Assembly: GCA_041395525.1 (NCBI GenBank)
Contig: JAWLAH010000006.1
Location: 1 to 64,000 of the forward strand
Origin: CADEED01 sp020442965
GTDB lineage: Bacteria > Pseudomonadota > Gammaproteobacteria > Steroidobacterales > Steroidobacteraceae
DNA: 64,000 bases
Reading direction: 5' to 3'
In this document: in pieces, positions 1-8,115 of the stretch
How positions within the stretch are numbered: position 1 is the stretch's first letter
Layout: every line of letters begins with the position of its first letter
Translations under genes and position numbers: made by a program
Notes under the pieces: model-generated
The model's database searches: none
Told to the model about the DNA's origin: nothing
What the model saw: the letters and a program-made list of their open reading frames with translations, nothing else

Positions 1-1
1 T

Positions 2-718
2 CTCGTCAAACCGATCAACATGCTGCGCGGTGAGCAGTTCCGTCCGGCGTTTCTCAAGATCAGCCCTAACAACAAAATTCCGGCCATCGTCGATCATGAT
101 GGGCCGGGCGGCGAATCATTCGCGCTATTCGAGTCCGGTGCGATTCTGCAGTATCTAGCGGAGAAATCCGGCCAGTTCATGCCGCGCGATCAGCGACGCC
201 GCTACACCGTGATTCAATGGCTGACGTTTCAAACCGCGAACGTGGGGCCCATGTTTGGCCAATGTGGGCATTTTCTGGGCTATGCGCCGCGCAAGATTCC
301 CTACGCGATCGAGCGCTATCGTAACGAAACCCTGCGTCTGTATGGCGTCATGAACAAGCGCTTACAGCAAGCAGAATATCTCGCCGATGACTACTCGATC
401 GCCGACATCGCCACCTGGCCCTGGGTGCACGTTCGCTGGCTCCACAAGATCGACCTCGAGGAGTTTCCGCAAGTGCGCAGGTGGTATGCCGCGATCGGCG
501 AACGGCCCGCCGTGCAACGTGGCATCGCTGTGCTGGCGGATCGCATGAAGATCGGTAACCCAGACCGACAAGCGCGCGCCGCGCTGTTTGGCAAGCGTCA
601 ACTTGATCAGGGCGAGCCCGCTCGCGCGCTGTCCGCCCGACCCAAATCTGCGCGGCGCCAGGCTGCGAAGACCCGGGGCGCGCAAACCCAGGCCGCGAAA
701 GCCAGGTCGCGCCGCTAG
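2..718 (+). CDS. Glutathione S-transferase, YfcG/Ure2-like (5' end cut by window)
   Basis: The open frame runs in from the window edge, so the first residues, including the start of the thioredoxin fold, are missing. The internal Met at base 20 is unlikely to be the start. The visible part has the SPNNKIPAIVD segment that forms the cis-Pro region of the glutathione site and the ESGAILQYLAEK helix that binds the gamma-glutamyl group, followed by an all-helical C-terminal domain. This pattern fits the nu-class/YfcG group, which act as glutathione or disulfide-bond oxidoreductases. An Ala/Arg/Lys-rich tail of about 40 residues follows the last helix and looks disordered. The next gene starts 17 bases later on the same strand. 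Confidence 0.85.
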   Translation, partial: LVKPINMLRGEQFRPAFLKISPNNKIPAIVDHDGPGGESFALFESGAILQYLAEKSGQFMPRDQRRRYTVIQWLTFQTANVGPMFGQCGHFLGYAPRKIPYAIERYRNETLRLYGVMNKRLQQAEYLADDYSIADIATWPWVHVRWLHKIDLEEFPQVRRWYAAIGERPAVQRGIAVLADRMKIGNPDRQARAALFGKRQLDQGEPARALSARPKSARRQAAKTRGAQTQAAKARSRR

Positions 719-735
719 CCGCCAGCACCCCCATC

Positions 736-2715
736 GTGTCAGAACTATACCCACAGTTGTTCGCACCGCTCGAGCGAGGCCGGCTGCGACTCAAGAATCG
801 GATCGTGCACGCGTCGATGTCGACGCGCATGACGGTCGATCAAAGGGCGTCGGCACGCCAGATTCAGTACTCGGCCAACCGCGCCCGCGGAGGTTGTGCC
901 GCAATCGTGACCGAGCCGCTCAATGTCGCGCGCAATCAGACGCAGAGCCACAAGGTTCGGGTCTGGGACGATCATGCCCTCGACAGCCTCAAACGCTGGG
1001 CGGAAGCGGTGGAGTCGCATGACTGCCGCTTGTTAGGTCAAGTGCAAGATCCAGGGCGGGGTCGCCACGAGCGGGGGCGCAACCCGCTTGCCTTCGGCCC
1101 GTCGGCGCTACCGGACGATCTGAGCTGGACGGTACCAAGAGCCCTAACGGTCAGCGAGATCGAGCGGATGGTGGCCGATTTTGCCGACTCAGCCGCGCGG
1201 CTCGAGCGCTGTGGCTGGAGCGGCGCCGAGATTTCCTGTGGTCACGGGCACTTGTTTCACCAGTTTCTCTCGCCGCAGTCGAACCGACGCGAGGATGACT
1301 ATGGCGGGCCGTTGGCCAATCGCGCGCGCTTCCTTACCGACACCGTCGCAGCGATTCGCGCGAGTTGCAGCCAGAAGTTCCTGTTAGCACTCAAGCTGCC
1401 GGGTGACGACGGCATGCCCGGTGGAATCGGGCCACGAGAAGCGGCGGAAATTACGGCGCTCGTCGCCGATCCGCAGTCCATTGACTATTTGTGCTTCACT
1501 TGGGGCACGCATTCGCACACGCTTGATCTGCACATACCCGATATGCATTTTCCACGTGCGACCTTCGTTCGCACGACGCGCGAACTTCAGGCGTCGGCGC
1601 GTGGCATACCGGTGATGGCTGTCGGCCTGATCACGGACCCTGCCGAGGCGAACGGCATCATCGAGCGCGGCGACGCTGCACTGGTCGGTCTTGGCCGGCC
1701 GCTCGTCACCGACCCGGCCCTTCCTAACAAGGCGCGGGCCGGGCGCGAAGCCGAGATTCGCTACTGTGTGTCCTGCAATACCTGCTGGGGGACGATCGTT
1801 GAACACAAGCCCCTGCTATGCGACAACAATCCGCGCGTGGCCGAGCCTGATGAGGTCGATTTCTGGCCAGCACGAGCCAACAAGCGCAAGCGCATTGTGG
1901 TAGTAGGTGCAGGCATTGCGGGCATGGAGGCCGCCTGGTTGCTGGCCGCGCGCGGACATGACGTGACCGTGTTCGGTGCCTCGAGCGAAATCGGTGGCAA
2001 GACGCGCCTGCACGCATTGCTGCCAGGTGGCGAACACCTGTCGAGCGTCTACGACTACCAGCAGCTGGCCGCCAAGCGCGCGGGAGTGAAACTCGAACTG
2101 GGAGTGCGCGCGACGCTCACCGACATCACGGCGTTGTCGGCGGACGAAGTCGTGCTCGCCTGCGGCTCTGAGATGAACTGGCCCGCGTCGCTACCTCGAT
2201 CACTCAGGCAGGACGGCGCAATTCTCGATTTGCGCGCCCTGGTCGCCGCACTTGCGGACGTCGCAGGACAGCAGGGTGGCACTGCAGTCGTTTTCGACAT
2301 GGACTCCACGGAGGGCACTTACAACGCGGCGGAGTGGTTACACGCACGTTTCGATCGCGTGATCATCGCGACACCCCGCGATCGCGTGGCCGATGACGTG
2401 CCGCTCGTCACGCGACTCGGCGTCGCACGACGGCTGAATCAGAAGCGCATTAGAACGCTGCCCTTTCACGAGATCGCCGGTGATTCCGCATTTGAAGAGG
2501 GCAGGGTCAGCCTGCGCAATGTTTACAACGGTGATCGAACGGTAATCGACGAGGTCGCGCTTGTTACGTACGCGACGCCGCGCACACCAAACCTTGCGCT
2601 CCGGGCACCGCTGGTGGCGCTCGGTGTGAACGTGCACCTCATCGGTGACGCACGCTTGCCGCGCACCGTGCTCGCCGCCACTGCGGAGGGACACGCCTTG
2701 GGGAATGCGCTGTGA
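736..2715 (+). CDS. NADH:flavin oxidoreductase of the 2,4-dienoyl-CoA reductase / trimethylamine dehydrogenase type
   Basis: A 659-residue protein with a GTG start. Residues 1 to about 340 form an old-yellow-enzyme TIM barrel (GHGHLFHQFLSP, NRREDDYGG and the VGLGRP phosphate-binding end). Cys344, Cys347, Cys350 and Cys362 look like the 4Fe-4S ligands of this class. A second half with a dinucleotide-binding GAGIAGMEAAWLL segment near residue 391 would carry FAD/NAD(P)H. Family members pass electrons from NAD(P)H through FAD, the cluster and FMN to an enone or amine substrate. The substrate here cannot be told. The stop overlaps the next gene's start by four bases (GTGA), so the two are probably co-translated. 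Confidence 0.85.
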   Translation: MSELYPQLFAPLERGRLRLKNRIVHASMSTRMTVDQRASARQIQYSANRARGGCAAIVTEPLNVARNQTQSHKVRVWDDHALDSLKRWAEAVESHDCRLLGQVQDPGRGRHERGRNPLAFGPSALPDDLSWTVPRALTVSEIERMVADFADSAARLERCGWSGAEISCGHGHLFHQFLSPQSNRREDDYGGPLANRARFLTDTVAAIRASCSQKFLLALKLPGDDGMPGGIGPREAAEITALVADPQSIDYLCFTWGTHSHTLDLHIPDMHFPRATFVRTTRELQASARGIPVMAVGLITDPAEANGIIERGDAALVGLGRPLVTDPALPNKARAGREAEIRYCVSCNTCWGTIVEHKPLLCDNNPRVAEPDEVDFWPARANKRKRIVVVGAGIAGMEAAWLLAARGHDVTVFGASSEIGGKTRLHALLPGGEHLSSVYDYQQLAAKRAGVKLELGVRATLTDITALSADEVVLACGSEMNWPASLPRSLRQDGAILDLRALVAALADVAGQQGGTAVVFDMDSTEGTYNAAEWLHARFDRVIIATPRDRVADDVPLVTRLGVARRLNQKRIRTLPFHEIAGDSAFEEGRVSLRNVYNGDRTVIDEVALVTYATPRTPNLALRAPLVALGVNVHLIGDARLPRTVLAATAEGHALGNAL

Positions 2716-4310
2716 GCCATGCTTATCGGTGGCTACTGAGTCTGTGCGCCGTGGCACTGGTTGCCGGCACCGTGCGCGCGACTGACGCGGCGGAACGCGT
2801 TCTGCACCGCGCCAATACGGACGATCCGACCACGATCGATCCGCATCGAGTGGCCTATCCTGGCGAGACAACGATTATGTCCGATTTGTTTGTCGGACTT
2901 ACCGCGCTCGATGCGGCCGCCAAACCAGCGCCGGGGTTGGCGGAGTCGTGGACGGTCAGTCCCGACGCCCGCCGCTGGATCTTCAAGCTGCGCCCGAACA
3001 TCAAGTGGTCGGACGGCGCGCCAATCACCGCCGCCGAGATTGTCTGGTCGCTGCGCCGCGCGCTCGATCCTGCGACGGCCTTTCCCTTGGCCGGTCGCCT
3101 GTTCGCGATCAAGAATGCTCGTGCCGTCGCAACGGGCAAACTATCGCCGACCGAATTGGGTGTGAGTCGATCAGATGCGCGCACCGTAATAATCGAGCTT
3201 GAGCATCCGACACCCTACCTAGCCGAGATACTGGCAACCTTCGGTGTACCCGTACCGAAAGCACGAATCGAGCGCTTTGGCGCTGACTGGATAAAGCCTG
3301 GGAACTTCGCGAACAGCGGACCGTTCACGCTCGATCGCTGGTCGCCTAACAGCAGTATGCGTTTGCAGAAGAACCTCAATTTCTTCGACGCTGCCCACGT
3401 GAATCTGGACGCGGTGGTGCACTACCCGGTGTCGCAACCGACCACTGCCTTGCGCCGCTTCGCGGCCGGCGAATTCGATCTCATGCTCGCGGTGCCACCC
3501 GATCAGCTCGACTGGGTACGCCGCAATGTTCCGCAAGCGCTGCGAGCCAGTCCGGCAATGGGTGTCGAGGTGGTCGCATTCAATACACGGTCCGGCCCGA
3601 CGAACGACAGGCGCGTGCGGCGCGCGCTGTCAATGGCGCTCGATCGTGAAGCGCTCGCTCGCAGCATCCTGGGCGATGCCAGGCTTGCCGCCTGGAACTT
3701 CGTCTCACCGGTCACCAGCAACTACGGTCGCGGTGCGCTGCCGGATTTTCACGATTGGCCGCTTGCGCAGCGGCGCACCGAAGCGCGTCGGTTGCTGGAG
3801 GAAGCGGGCTTCGGTCCGAGCAAGCCACTGGCGATACGTCTCAGCTTTCCCGCGAACGATTTCAATAAGCGTATCGCGGTGGTGGTCGATGCGATGTGGC
3901 GACAAGTCGGGGTGCGCGCGCGGCTCGATTCCAAGGAGCAACGGTCGCTGACGGCGTCGGTTGTGTCGGGCGAGTTCGATTCCGTGCGTCAGCTGTGGCT
4001 GGCTGGGTATTCGGACCCGCTGGCTTTTCTCGAGCGGTTCGACGGTGCCGCCGCTGGCACCACGGTTAATCCCTCCGGCTATCACAATCCGCGCTACGAC
4101 GCCTTGCTACGTGAGGCTGACGGGGCGGTCGATCCGGCGGAACGCATGGCACTGCTGCGTTCGGCCGAGGCAATCGTGGTGGCGGATCAACCTGCCATAC
4201 CCATTTATTTCTTCGTCAGCCGCAGGTTGGTCTCGCCCCAGCTCACAGGGTGGACAGACAATCCGCGCGGCATCCATCTATCGCGCTATCTGAGCGTTCC
4301 GGCGCGCTAA
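2712..4310 (+). CDS. ABC transporter substrate-binding protein, family 5 (peptide/nickel type)
   Basis: A 532-residue protein with an N-terminal hydrophobic signal segment ending near AGTVRA, so it is probably periplasmic. The body matches the OppA/DppA/NikA family: an early DDPTTIDPH stretch, LAESWTVSPDARRWIFKLRPN, and LSMALDREALA in the second half. These proteins capture peptides, nickel chelates or related solutes and hand them to a membrane permease. No permease or ATPase gene lies nearby, so it is an orphan in this window. The GTG start overlaps the stop of the flavin oxidoreductase, linking the two. The ligand is unknown; metal chelates are worth considering given the His-rich genes downstream. 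Confidence 0.85.
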   Translation: MSHAYRWLLSLCAVALVAGTVRATDAAERVLHRANTDDPTTIDPHRVAYPGETTIMSDLFVGLTALDAAAKPAPGLAESWTVSPDARRWIFKLRPNIKWSDGAPITAAEIVWSLRRALDPATAFPLAGRLFAIKNARAVATGKLSPTELGVSRSDARTVIIELEHPTPYLAEILATFGVPVPKARIERFGADWIKPGNFANSGPFTLDRWSPNSSMRLQKNLNFFDAAHVNLDAVVHYPVSQPTTALRRFAAGEFDLMLAVPPDQLDWVRRNVPQALRASPAMGVEVVAFNTRSGPTNDRRVRRALSMALDREALARSILGDARLAAWNFVSPVTSNYGRGALPDFHDWPLAQRRTEARRLLEEAGFGPSKPLAIRLSFPANDFNKRIAVVVDAMWRQVGVRARLDSKEQRSLTASVVSGEFDSVRQLWLAGYSDPLAFLERFDGAAAGTTVNPSGYHNPRYDALLREADGAVDPAERMALLRSAEAIVVADQPAIPIYFFVSRRLVSPQLTGWTDNPRGIHLSRYLSVPAR

Positions 4311-4350
4311 CAGCTAGGCGACCGCTCCCAATTCCGCTACGCTCACCTTC

Positions 4351-5079
4351 ATGGACCCATTGATTTTCTCGCTGAGCGCCGCCGGAATTGCCGTCCTTCA
4401 CACCGCACTGGGTCCTGATCACTATCTGCCATTTGCAGCACTCGGGGCGGCGCGCCGCTGGACCATCGCGCGCACGCTGACGATTACCGCGATCTGCGGC
4501 GTCGGACACGTCTGCGCGTCACTGGTTTTGGCAGCGCTGGCACTCGGTGCCGGGTCCGTGGCGATGCGCGTGACCGGCATTACGAGCGTGCGAGGCGATA
4601 TCGCTGCCTGGCTAATGATCGCTTTCGGCGTCGCCTATGCCATCTATGGCCTGAAATTCATCGTTCGGGAACGGCACGTACATTCGCACGCCCATGCACA
4701 CGCCGATGGTACCGAACACGAGCATGGACATCACCATCACGCCAGCCACGTCCATCCGCATGTTTCGATCGAGAAAACGGCAGCGCGCAAGCAGAGCGTG
4801 GTAGCGGTCGGCTGGGCACTGTTCATTATCTTCCTGTTCGGACCGTGCGAGCCGCTCATTCCACTCGTCATGGCGCCGGCCTCGCAGGGCGCATGGGTCA
4901 CAGTGCTGATGGTGGTGAGCGTTTTTGCGATCGCGACGATTGGCACGATGTTGGCAATCGTCTGGGCTCTTGCGTCGGGGCTGGCGCGCACGCCGGCACT
5001 GCGCGCTGGCGCTTACGTACATTCCGCAGCGGGCGCAACCGTCGCAGCGTGTGGCGCCGCCATGTTGCTCGGATTGTAG
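4351..5079 (+). CDS. Polytopic membrane protein with His-rich loop, NiCoT/UreH/TauE-like candidate metal transporter
   Basis: A 242-residue protein with about six hydrophobic segments. The first helix carries HTALGPDHYLPF (His17, Asp23, His24), close to but one residue longer than the H-x4-D-H signature of nickel/cobalt transporters. A cytoplasmic or periplasmic loop at residues 109-137 is very rich in histidine, as often seen in proteins that move or buffer nickel, cobalt or zinc. A second conserved-looking motif, FGPCEPLIPL, opens the second half of the membrane region. The stop codon runs straight into an intrinsic terminator. Transport direction and metal are inferred, not shown. Confidence 0.6.
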   Translation: MDPLIFSLSAAGIAVLHTALGPDHYLPFAALGAARRWTIARTLTITAICGVGHVCASLVLAALALGAGSVAMRVTGITSVRGDIAAWLMIAFGVAYAIYGLKFIVRERHVHSHAHAHADGTEHEHGHHHHASHVHPHVSIEKTAARKQSVVAVGWALFIIFLFGPCEPLIPLVMAPASQGAWVTVLMVVSVFAIATIGTMLAIVWALASGLARTPALRAGAYVHSAAGATVAACGAAMLLGL

Positions 5080-5103
5080 TCGGCGCAGTGCGCAGACTTT
5101 TTT
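5079..5103 (+). terminator. Intrinsic terminator after the His-rich membrane protein
   Basis: An inverted repeat, GTC-g-GCGC / AGT / GCGC-a-GAC (5079-5097), with one internal mismatch is followed directly by six T residues (5098-5103). It begins on the last base of the stop codon. It separates the membrane-protein gene from the 84-residue gene, which has its own likely promoter. Confidence 0.6.
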
Positions 5104-5120
5104 ACCGCGCCGTGCTGGTG

Positions 5121-5126
5121 TATAAG
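5121..5126 (+). promoter_or_regulatory. Possible -10 element for the small gene and cupin gene
   Basis: TATAAG lies 44 bases upstream of the ATG at 5170, just after the terminator. A convincing -35 is not visible; the T-run of the terminator sits at the right 17-base distance but matches poorly. The idea rests on position and the -10 alone. Confidence 0.3.
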
Positions 5127-5169
5127 AGACGAGTACTGTTGTTCTTGAGCGAAAGGTGAGGGACTAGCG

Positions 5170-5424
5170 ATGAATTCGATTCCGCACAAGCGCAGCCGCG
5201 AAGCAGAAGCGTGGCTCAAACGCGAGATCCGCGAGCAAAAGGCACGTTACGCCAAGATCGTCCGTGAGCAGGATGCCCTCGCGCCCAAGCGCGACAAATG
5301 GATCGCTGAGTTTCTGGAGCGTATTCAGACCCGCGGCGTCCACGTTCATTACGACCAGATGCGCAAAGTGCGACCGGAAGAAATTCCGACGCAGCCGAAG
5401 CGCAAATTCAAAGTCGTGTTTTAA
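5170..5424 (+). CDS. Small charged protein of unknown function
   Basis: An 84-residue, strongly charged protein (many Arg, Lys and Glu) predicted to be mostly helical, with a likely coiled-coil stretch at residues 8-50. No known motif is recognised. A GGTGAGG ribosome-binding site lies 12 bases before the ATG, supporting translation. It sits 15 bases upstream of the cupin gene on the same strand, so the two are probably one transcript and may work together. Confidence 0.6.
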   Translation: MNSIPHKRSREAEAWLKREIREQKARYAKIVREQDALAPKRDKWIAEFLERIQTRGVHVHYDQMRKVRPEEIPTQPKRKFKVVF

Positions 5425-5439
5425 AGCGAGATCACCCAT

Positions 5440-6393
5440 ATGGCACGCCCACACATCGAACCCTTTGTAGATCGCGACGTCGGCTTCAAGAAGATGACGC
5501 TGCCCGGTTTTCCAAAGGGCATGCAATACAAAATGCTCTCCCTGGATCCGGACGATGGCGCCTGTTCCATGACGGTGGCTTTCACGCCGGGCTACAAACA
5601 GCCGCCGGGCATGAGCTACACGGAGTACGAACTCTTCATTCAGTCGGGCTATATCGTCGTCGGCGACAAAGTCTGGGGCCCTGGTAGTTACTTCTACGTT
5701 CCGGCTGGTGTATCGATCGAGGCGCTGTCTTCGCCACGCGGTGCCACCGGACTGTTGTTCTACAACTACGGTGAACCGTCATTTGTCGAATCGGATGCGG
5801 ACCATTCCAAGGCCGAACGCAATCGTTTTGCGTCGGTCGATTCCTACGAGAACATGCAATGGACGTCGACCAATTTCTTCCCGGCCACCGCGCCTGGTTG
5901 TCTGGTCAAGATCCTGCGTTTCGATCAGCGTACGCAGGGCTTCACGTTTCTTTATTGCATGACGCCGAATTTCTGGCAGGACAACATCAGCTATCACGAT
6001 TGCAGCGAAGAGGCGTATCACATCTGGGGCACATCCTGGATGATGCAGTTCGGCGATCTACCGACTGGAGGCTACTTCTACCGGCCGCCGTATATCAATC
6101 ATGGCGCCTTTGCGAGCAAGCTCGGAATCCTCGCGATCGGCCGCACGGACACGCAGCTCTACAATCACTTCCATTTCAACCCGTGGACCAACGTCGAGGA
6201 GAACCGCGAACGGGCGGCCAATCGTATTCTGCAATGGAAGCCAGATCTGTATAAGTGGATCAACATGCGCGGTCACAACCATCCGGTTGACTTCGAGTAT
6301 GACCATGGCCACGCGCATGGCGATGCCGATCATCATCACGGCGACGGCCAGGTGGACCACAAGCACAAGAAAAAGACACGCCGTAAGAAGTAG
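5440..6393 (+). CDS. Double-cupin-like protein with His-rich C-terminal tail
   Basis: A 317-residue soluble protein. Two beta-rich halves (about residues 20-130 and 140-260) look like tandem cupin folds; GPGSYFYVPAG and GGYFYRPPYINHGAF resemble the second cupin motif in each half. The last 34 residues are a His/Asp-rich stretch followed by a Lys/Arg-rich end, a likely metal-binding tail. No catalytic function can be named. The His-rich membrane protein 360 bases upstream suggests a shared link to metal handling, which is inference. Confidence 0.6.
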   Translation: MARPHIEPFVDRDVGFKKMTLPGFPKGMQYKMLSLDPDDGACSMTVAFTPGYKQPPGMSYTEYELFIQSGYIVVGDKVWGPGSYFYVPAGVSIEALSSPRGATGLLFYNYGEPSFVESDADHSKAERNRFASVDSYENMQWTSTNFFPATAPGCLVKILRFDQRTQGFTFLYCMTPNFWQDNISYHDCSEEAYHIWGTSWMMQFGDLPTGGYFYRPPYINHGAFASKLGILAIGRTDTQLYNHFHFNPWTNVEENRERAANRILQWKPDLYKWINMRGHNHPVDFEYDHGHAHGDADHHHGDGQVDHKHKKKTRRKK

Positions 6394-6436
6394 ACTTCGG
6401 TGAGGATCGTGCAAAGCGCGATCCAGTTGTCTCAAG

Positions 6437-6456
6437 GGGGCCGCGCAAGCGGCCCC
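6437..6456 (+). terminator. Hairpin terminator after the cupin gene
   Basis: A perfect 8-bp stem, GGGGCCGC / GCGGCCCC, closes a GCAA tetraloop 44 bases after the cupin stop. Only a weak T-rich tract follows (tctgcgttt), so termination may be partial. The hairpin sits between the cupin gene and gnd. Confidence 0.5.
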
Positions 6457-6502
6457 TCTGCGTTTGATCACTATGGCCGCCGTGCAATTCGAGGAACCTG
6501 AC

Positions 6503-7420
6503 ATGTCATTTGCGATGATCGGACTCGGCAAGATGGGCGGCAACATGGTGCGCCGGTTGGCTCGAAAGAACCTCGAGGCAGTCGTGTTCGATCGCGATCC
6601 GGCGGTGGTCGCGTCACTCAGCAAGGAGACCGGGGCCAAAGCGTGCGCATCGCTCGCCGACCTCGTTGCGGCGATGACTGCTCCGCGTCTTGTTTGGTTG
6701 ATGCTGCCGGCTGGCGCAGCAACCCAATCGACGATCGATGCGCTACTGCCGTTATTAGGAAAAGGCGATGTGCTCATCGACGGCGCCAACGCCTGGTACC
6801 GAGACACACTCGCGCGCAATTTGGTCGTGGCTCAGCGGGGCATGCACTTGGTCGACGTTGGTGTGTCAGGCGGCGTTTGGGGCCTGGAGAACGGCTACGG
6901 GCTGATGTTCGGTGGTGACAAAGCGGCCATTGCGCCGTTGCAGCCTTATCTCGAAGCACTCGCGCCATCTGCGGATCGTGGTTGGGTTCACTGCGGGCCG
7001 ACGGGCGCAGGTCACTTCGTCAAGATGGTTCACAACGGCATCGAGTACGGCTTGATGCAGGCCTACGCGGAAGGCTTCGCGTTGATGGCAGCCAAAACTG
7101 ACTTCGATCTCGATGTTGCCAAGATTGCCGAGAGCTGGCGACACGGGACCGTGATTCGCTCATGGCTACTGGATCTGACCGCCGAGTTTTTGGCGACTGA
7201 CAAGCTACTGGCCGACACCGCGCCGCTTGTGGCGGATTCGGGCGAAGGCCGTTGGACGTCGATCGAGAGCATCGAGCTGGGCGTGCCGACGCCGGTCATG
7301 ACGATGGCGCTGATGGAGCGATTTGGCACCCAGGGTAAGGGCGACTACGGCCACAAACTACTGGCGCGCATGCGCCACGCGTTCGGGGGTCATGCGGTAA
7401 AGTCGGCCGGCAAGTCCTGA
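6503..7420 (+). CDS. gnd: 6-phosphogluconate dehydrogenase (decarboxylating), short form
   Basis: A 305-residue enzyme that oxidises 6-phosphogluconate to ribulose 5-phosphate, CO2 and NAD(P)H. It begins with the nucleotide-binding GLGKMGGNM and carries the substrate/catalytic segment GPTGAGHFVKMVHNGIEYGLMQAYAEGF (conserved Lys and Asn). The length fits the short GndA/YqeC-like class rather than the 470-residue form. The start at 6503 is preferred over the ATG at 6464 because GAGGAA lies just upstream and the fold starts immediately. It converges on pgl, overlapping its 3' end by 31 bases, so the full oxidative pentose phosphate branch is encoded here. Confidence 0.9.
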   Translation: MSFAMIGLGKMGGNMVRRLARKNLEAVVFDRDPAVVASLSKETGAKACASLADLVAAMTAPRLVWLMLPAGAATQSTIDALLPLLGKGDVLIDGANAWYRDTLARNLVVAQRGMHLVDVGVSGGVWGLENGYGLMFGGDKAAIAPLQPYLEALAPSADRGWVHCGPTGAGHFVKMVHNGIEYGLMQAYAEGFALMAAKTDFDLDVAKIAESWRHGTVIRSWLLDLTAEFLATDKLLADTAPLVADSGEGRWTSIESIELGVPTPVMTMALMERFGTQGKGDYGHKLLARMRHAFGGHAVKSAGKS

Positions 7421-8115
7421 GCGGCGGCGGCATCGGCGATGATGGTGGCACGTTCGCGCGATACGCCGAGGGCGGGCATGTTTGAGTAGTCTTCGGTATT
7501 GCCGCCGCGAGCCAACAGGGCTGTCAGTACAGCCGATTTGTTGGCGCCCGTGACCAGCCACAGAATGCGCCGCGCCCGGTTGATCGCGGGGTAGGTGAGG
7601 GTCATTCGACGCGTGCCGAAGTATGCGCCCGTCACGACGACATCACGCTCCCGTTCGGCGAGCACCGGGTCGTTAGGCACGAGCGATGCGGTATGACCAT
7701 CGTCGCCGAGTCCCAGCTGCAGCAGATCGAACCACAAGCGGCCGCCGCACAGCTGTGCCAGCTGTTCGCCGTAGCGCGTCGCCGCCGCATCGAGGTCGGT
7801 CGCTTCCACCGGCATTTCGTGCAGGTGCGCGGCGGGTAGCACAGCGGTCTCGACAAAAATCTTGCGCATGAGCTTAGCATTGCGTCGATCGTCGTCCGCC
7901 AGTACCACTCGTTCGTCCACCTGCGCGACATGGGTGGCATCCCATGGCAGCTTGCACTTGGACAATTCTGTGAACGCGAGCCACGGCGTTCGACCACCAG
8001 ACAATGCAACGACCGCCCGGCCACGCTCCGCAACGTCGTCCGCGATCGCGGCTGCCATCCATTCCGCGCAACGGCTCGCAACGGCTGCGGCATTGGGCTC
8101 AATGATCAGGTGCAT
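7390..8115 (-). CDS. pgl: 6-phosphogluconolactonase
   Basis: A 241-residue protein of the glucosamine-6-phosphate isomerase/6-phosphogluconolactonase superfamily. VVALSGGRTP near the N-terminus and GLGDDGHTASLVPN in the middle are the family's phosphate-binding and catalytic segments. It hydrolyses 6-phosphogluconolactone, the product of the enzyme encoded just upstream. Its start overlaps the end of zwf by 10 bases, so translation is likely coupled. Its 3' end overlaps the convergent gnd gene. Confidence 0.9.
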   Translation of the reverse strand: MHLIIEPNAAAVASRCAEWMAAAIADDVAERGRAVVALSGGRTPWLAFTELSKCKLPWDATHVAQVDERVVLADDDRRNAKLMRKIFVETAVLPAAHLHEMPVEATDLDAAATRYGEQLAQLCGGRLWFDLLQLGLGDDGHTASLVPNDPVLAERERDVVVTGAYFGTRRMTLTYPAINRARRILWLVTGANKSAVLTALLARGGNTEDYSNMPALGVSRERATIIADAAAAQDLPADFTA

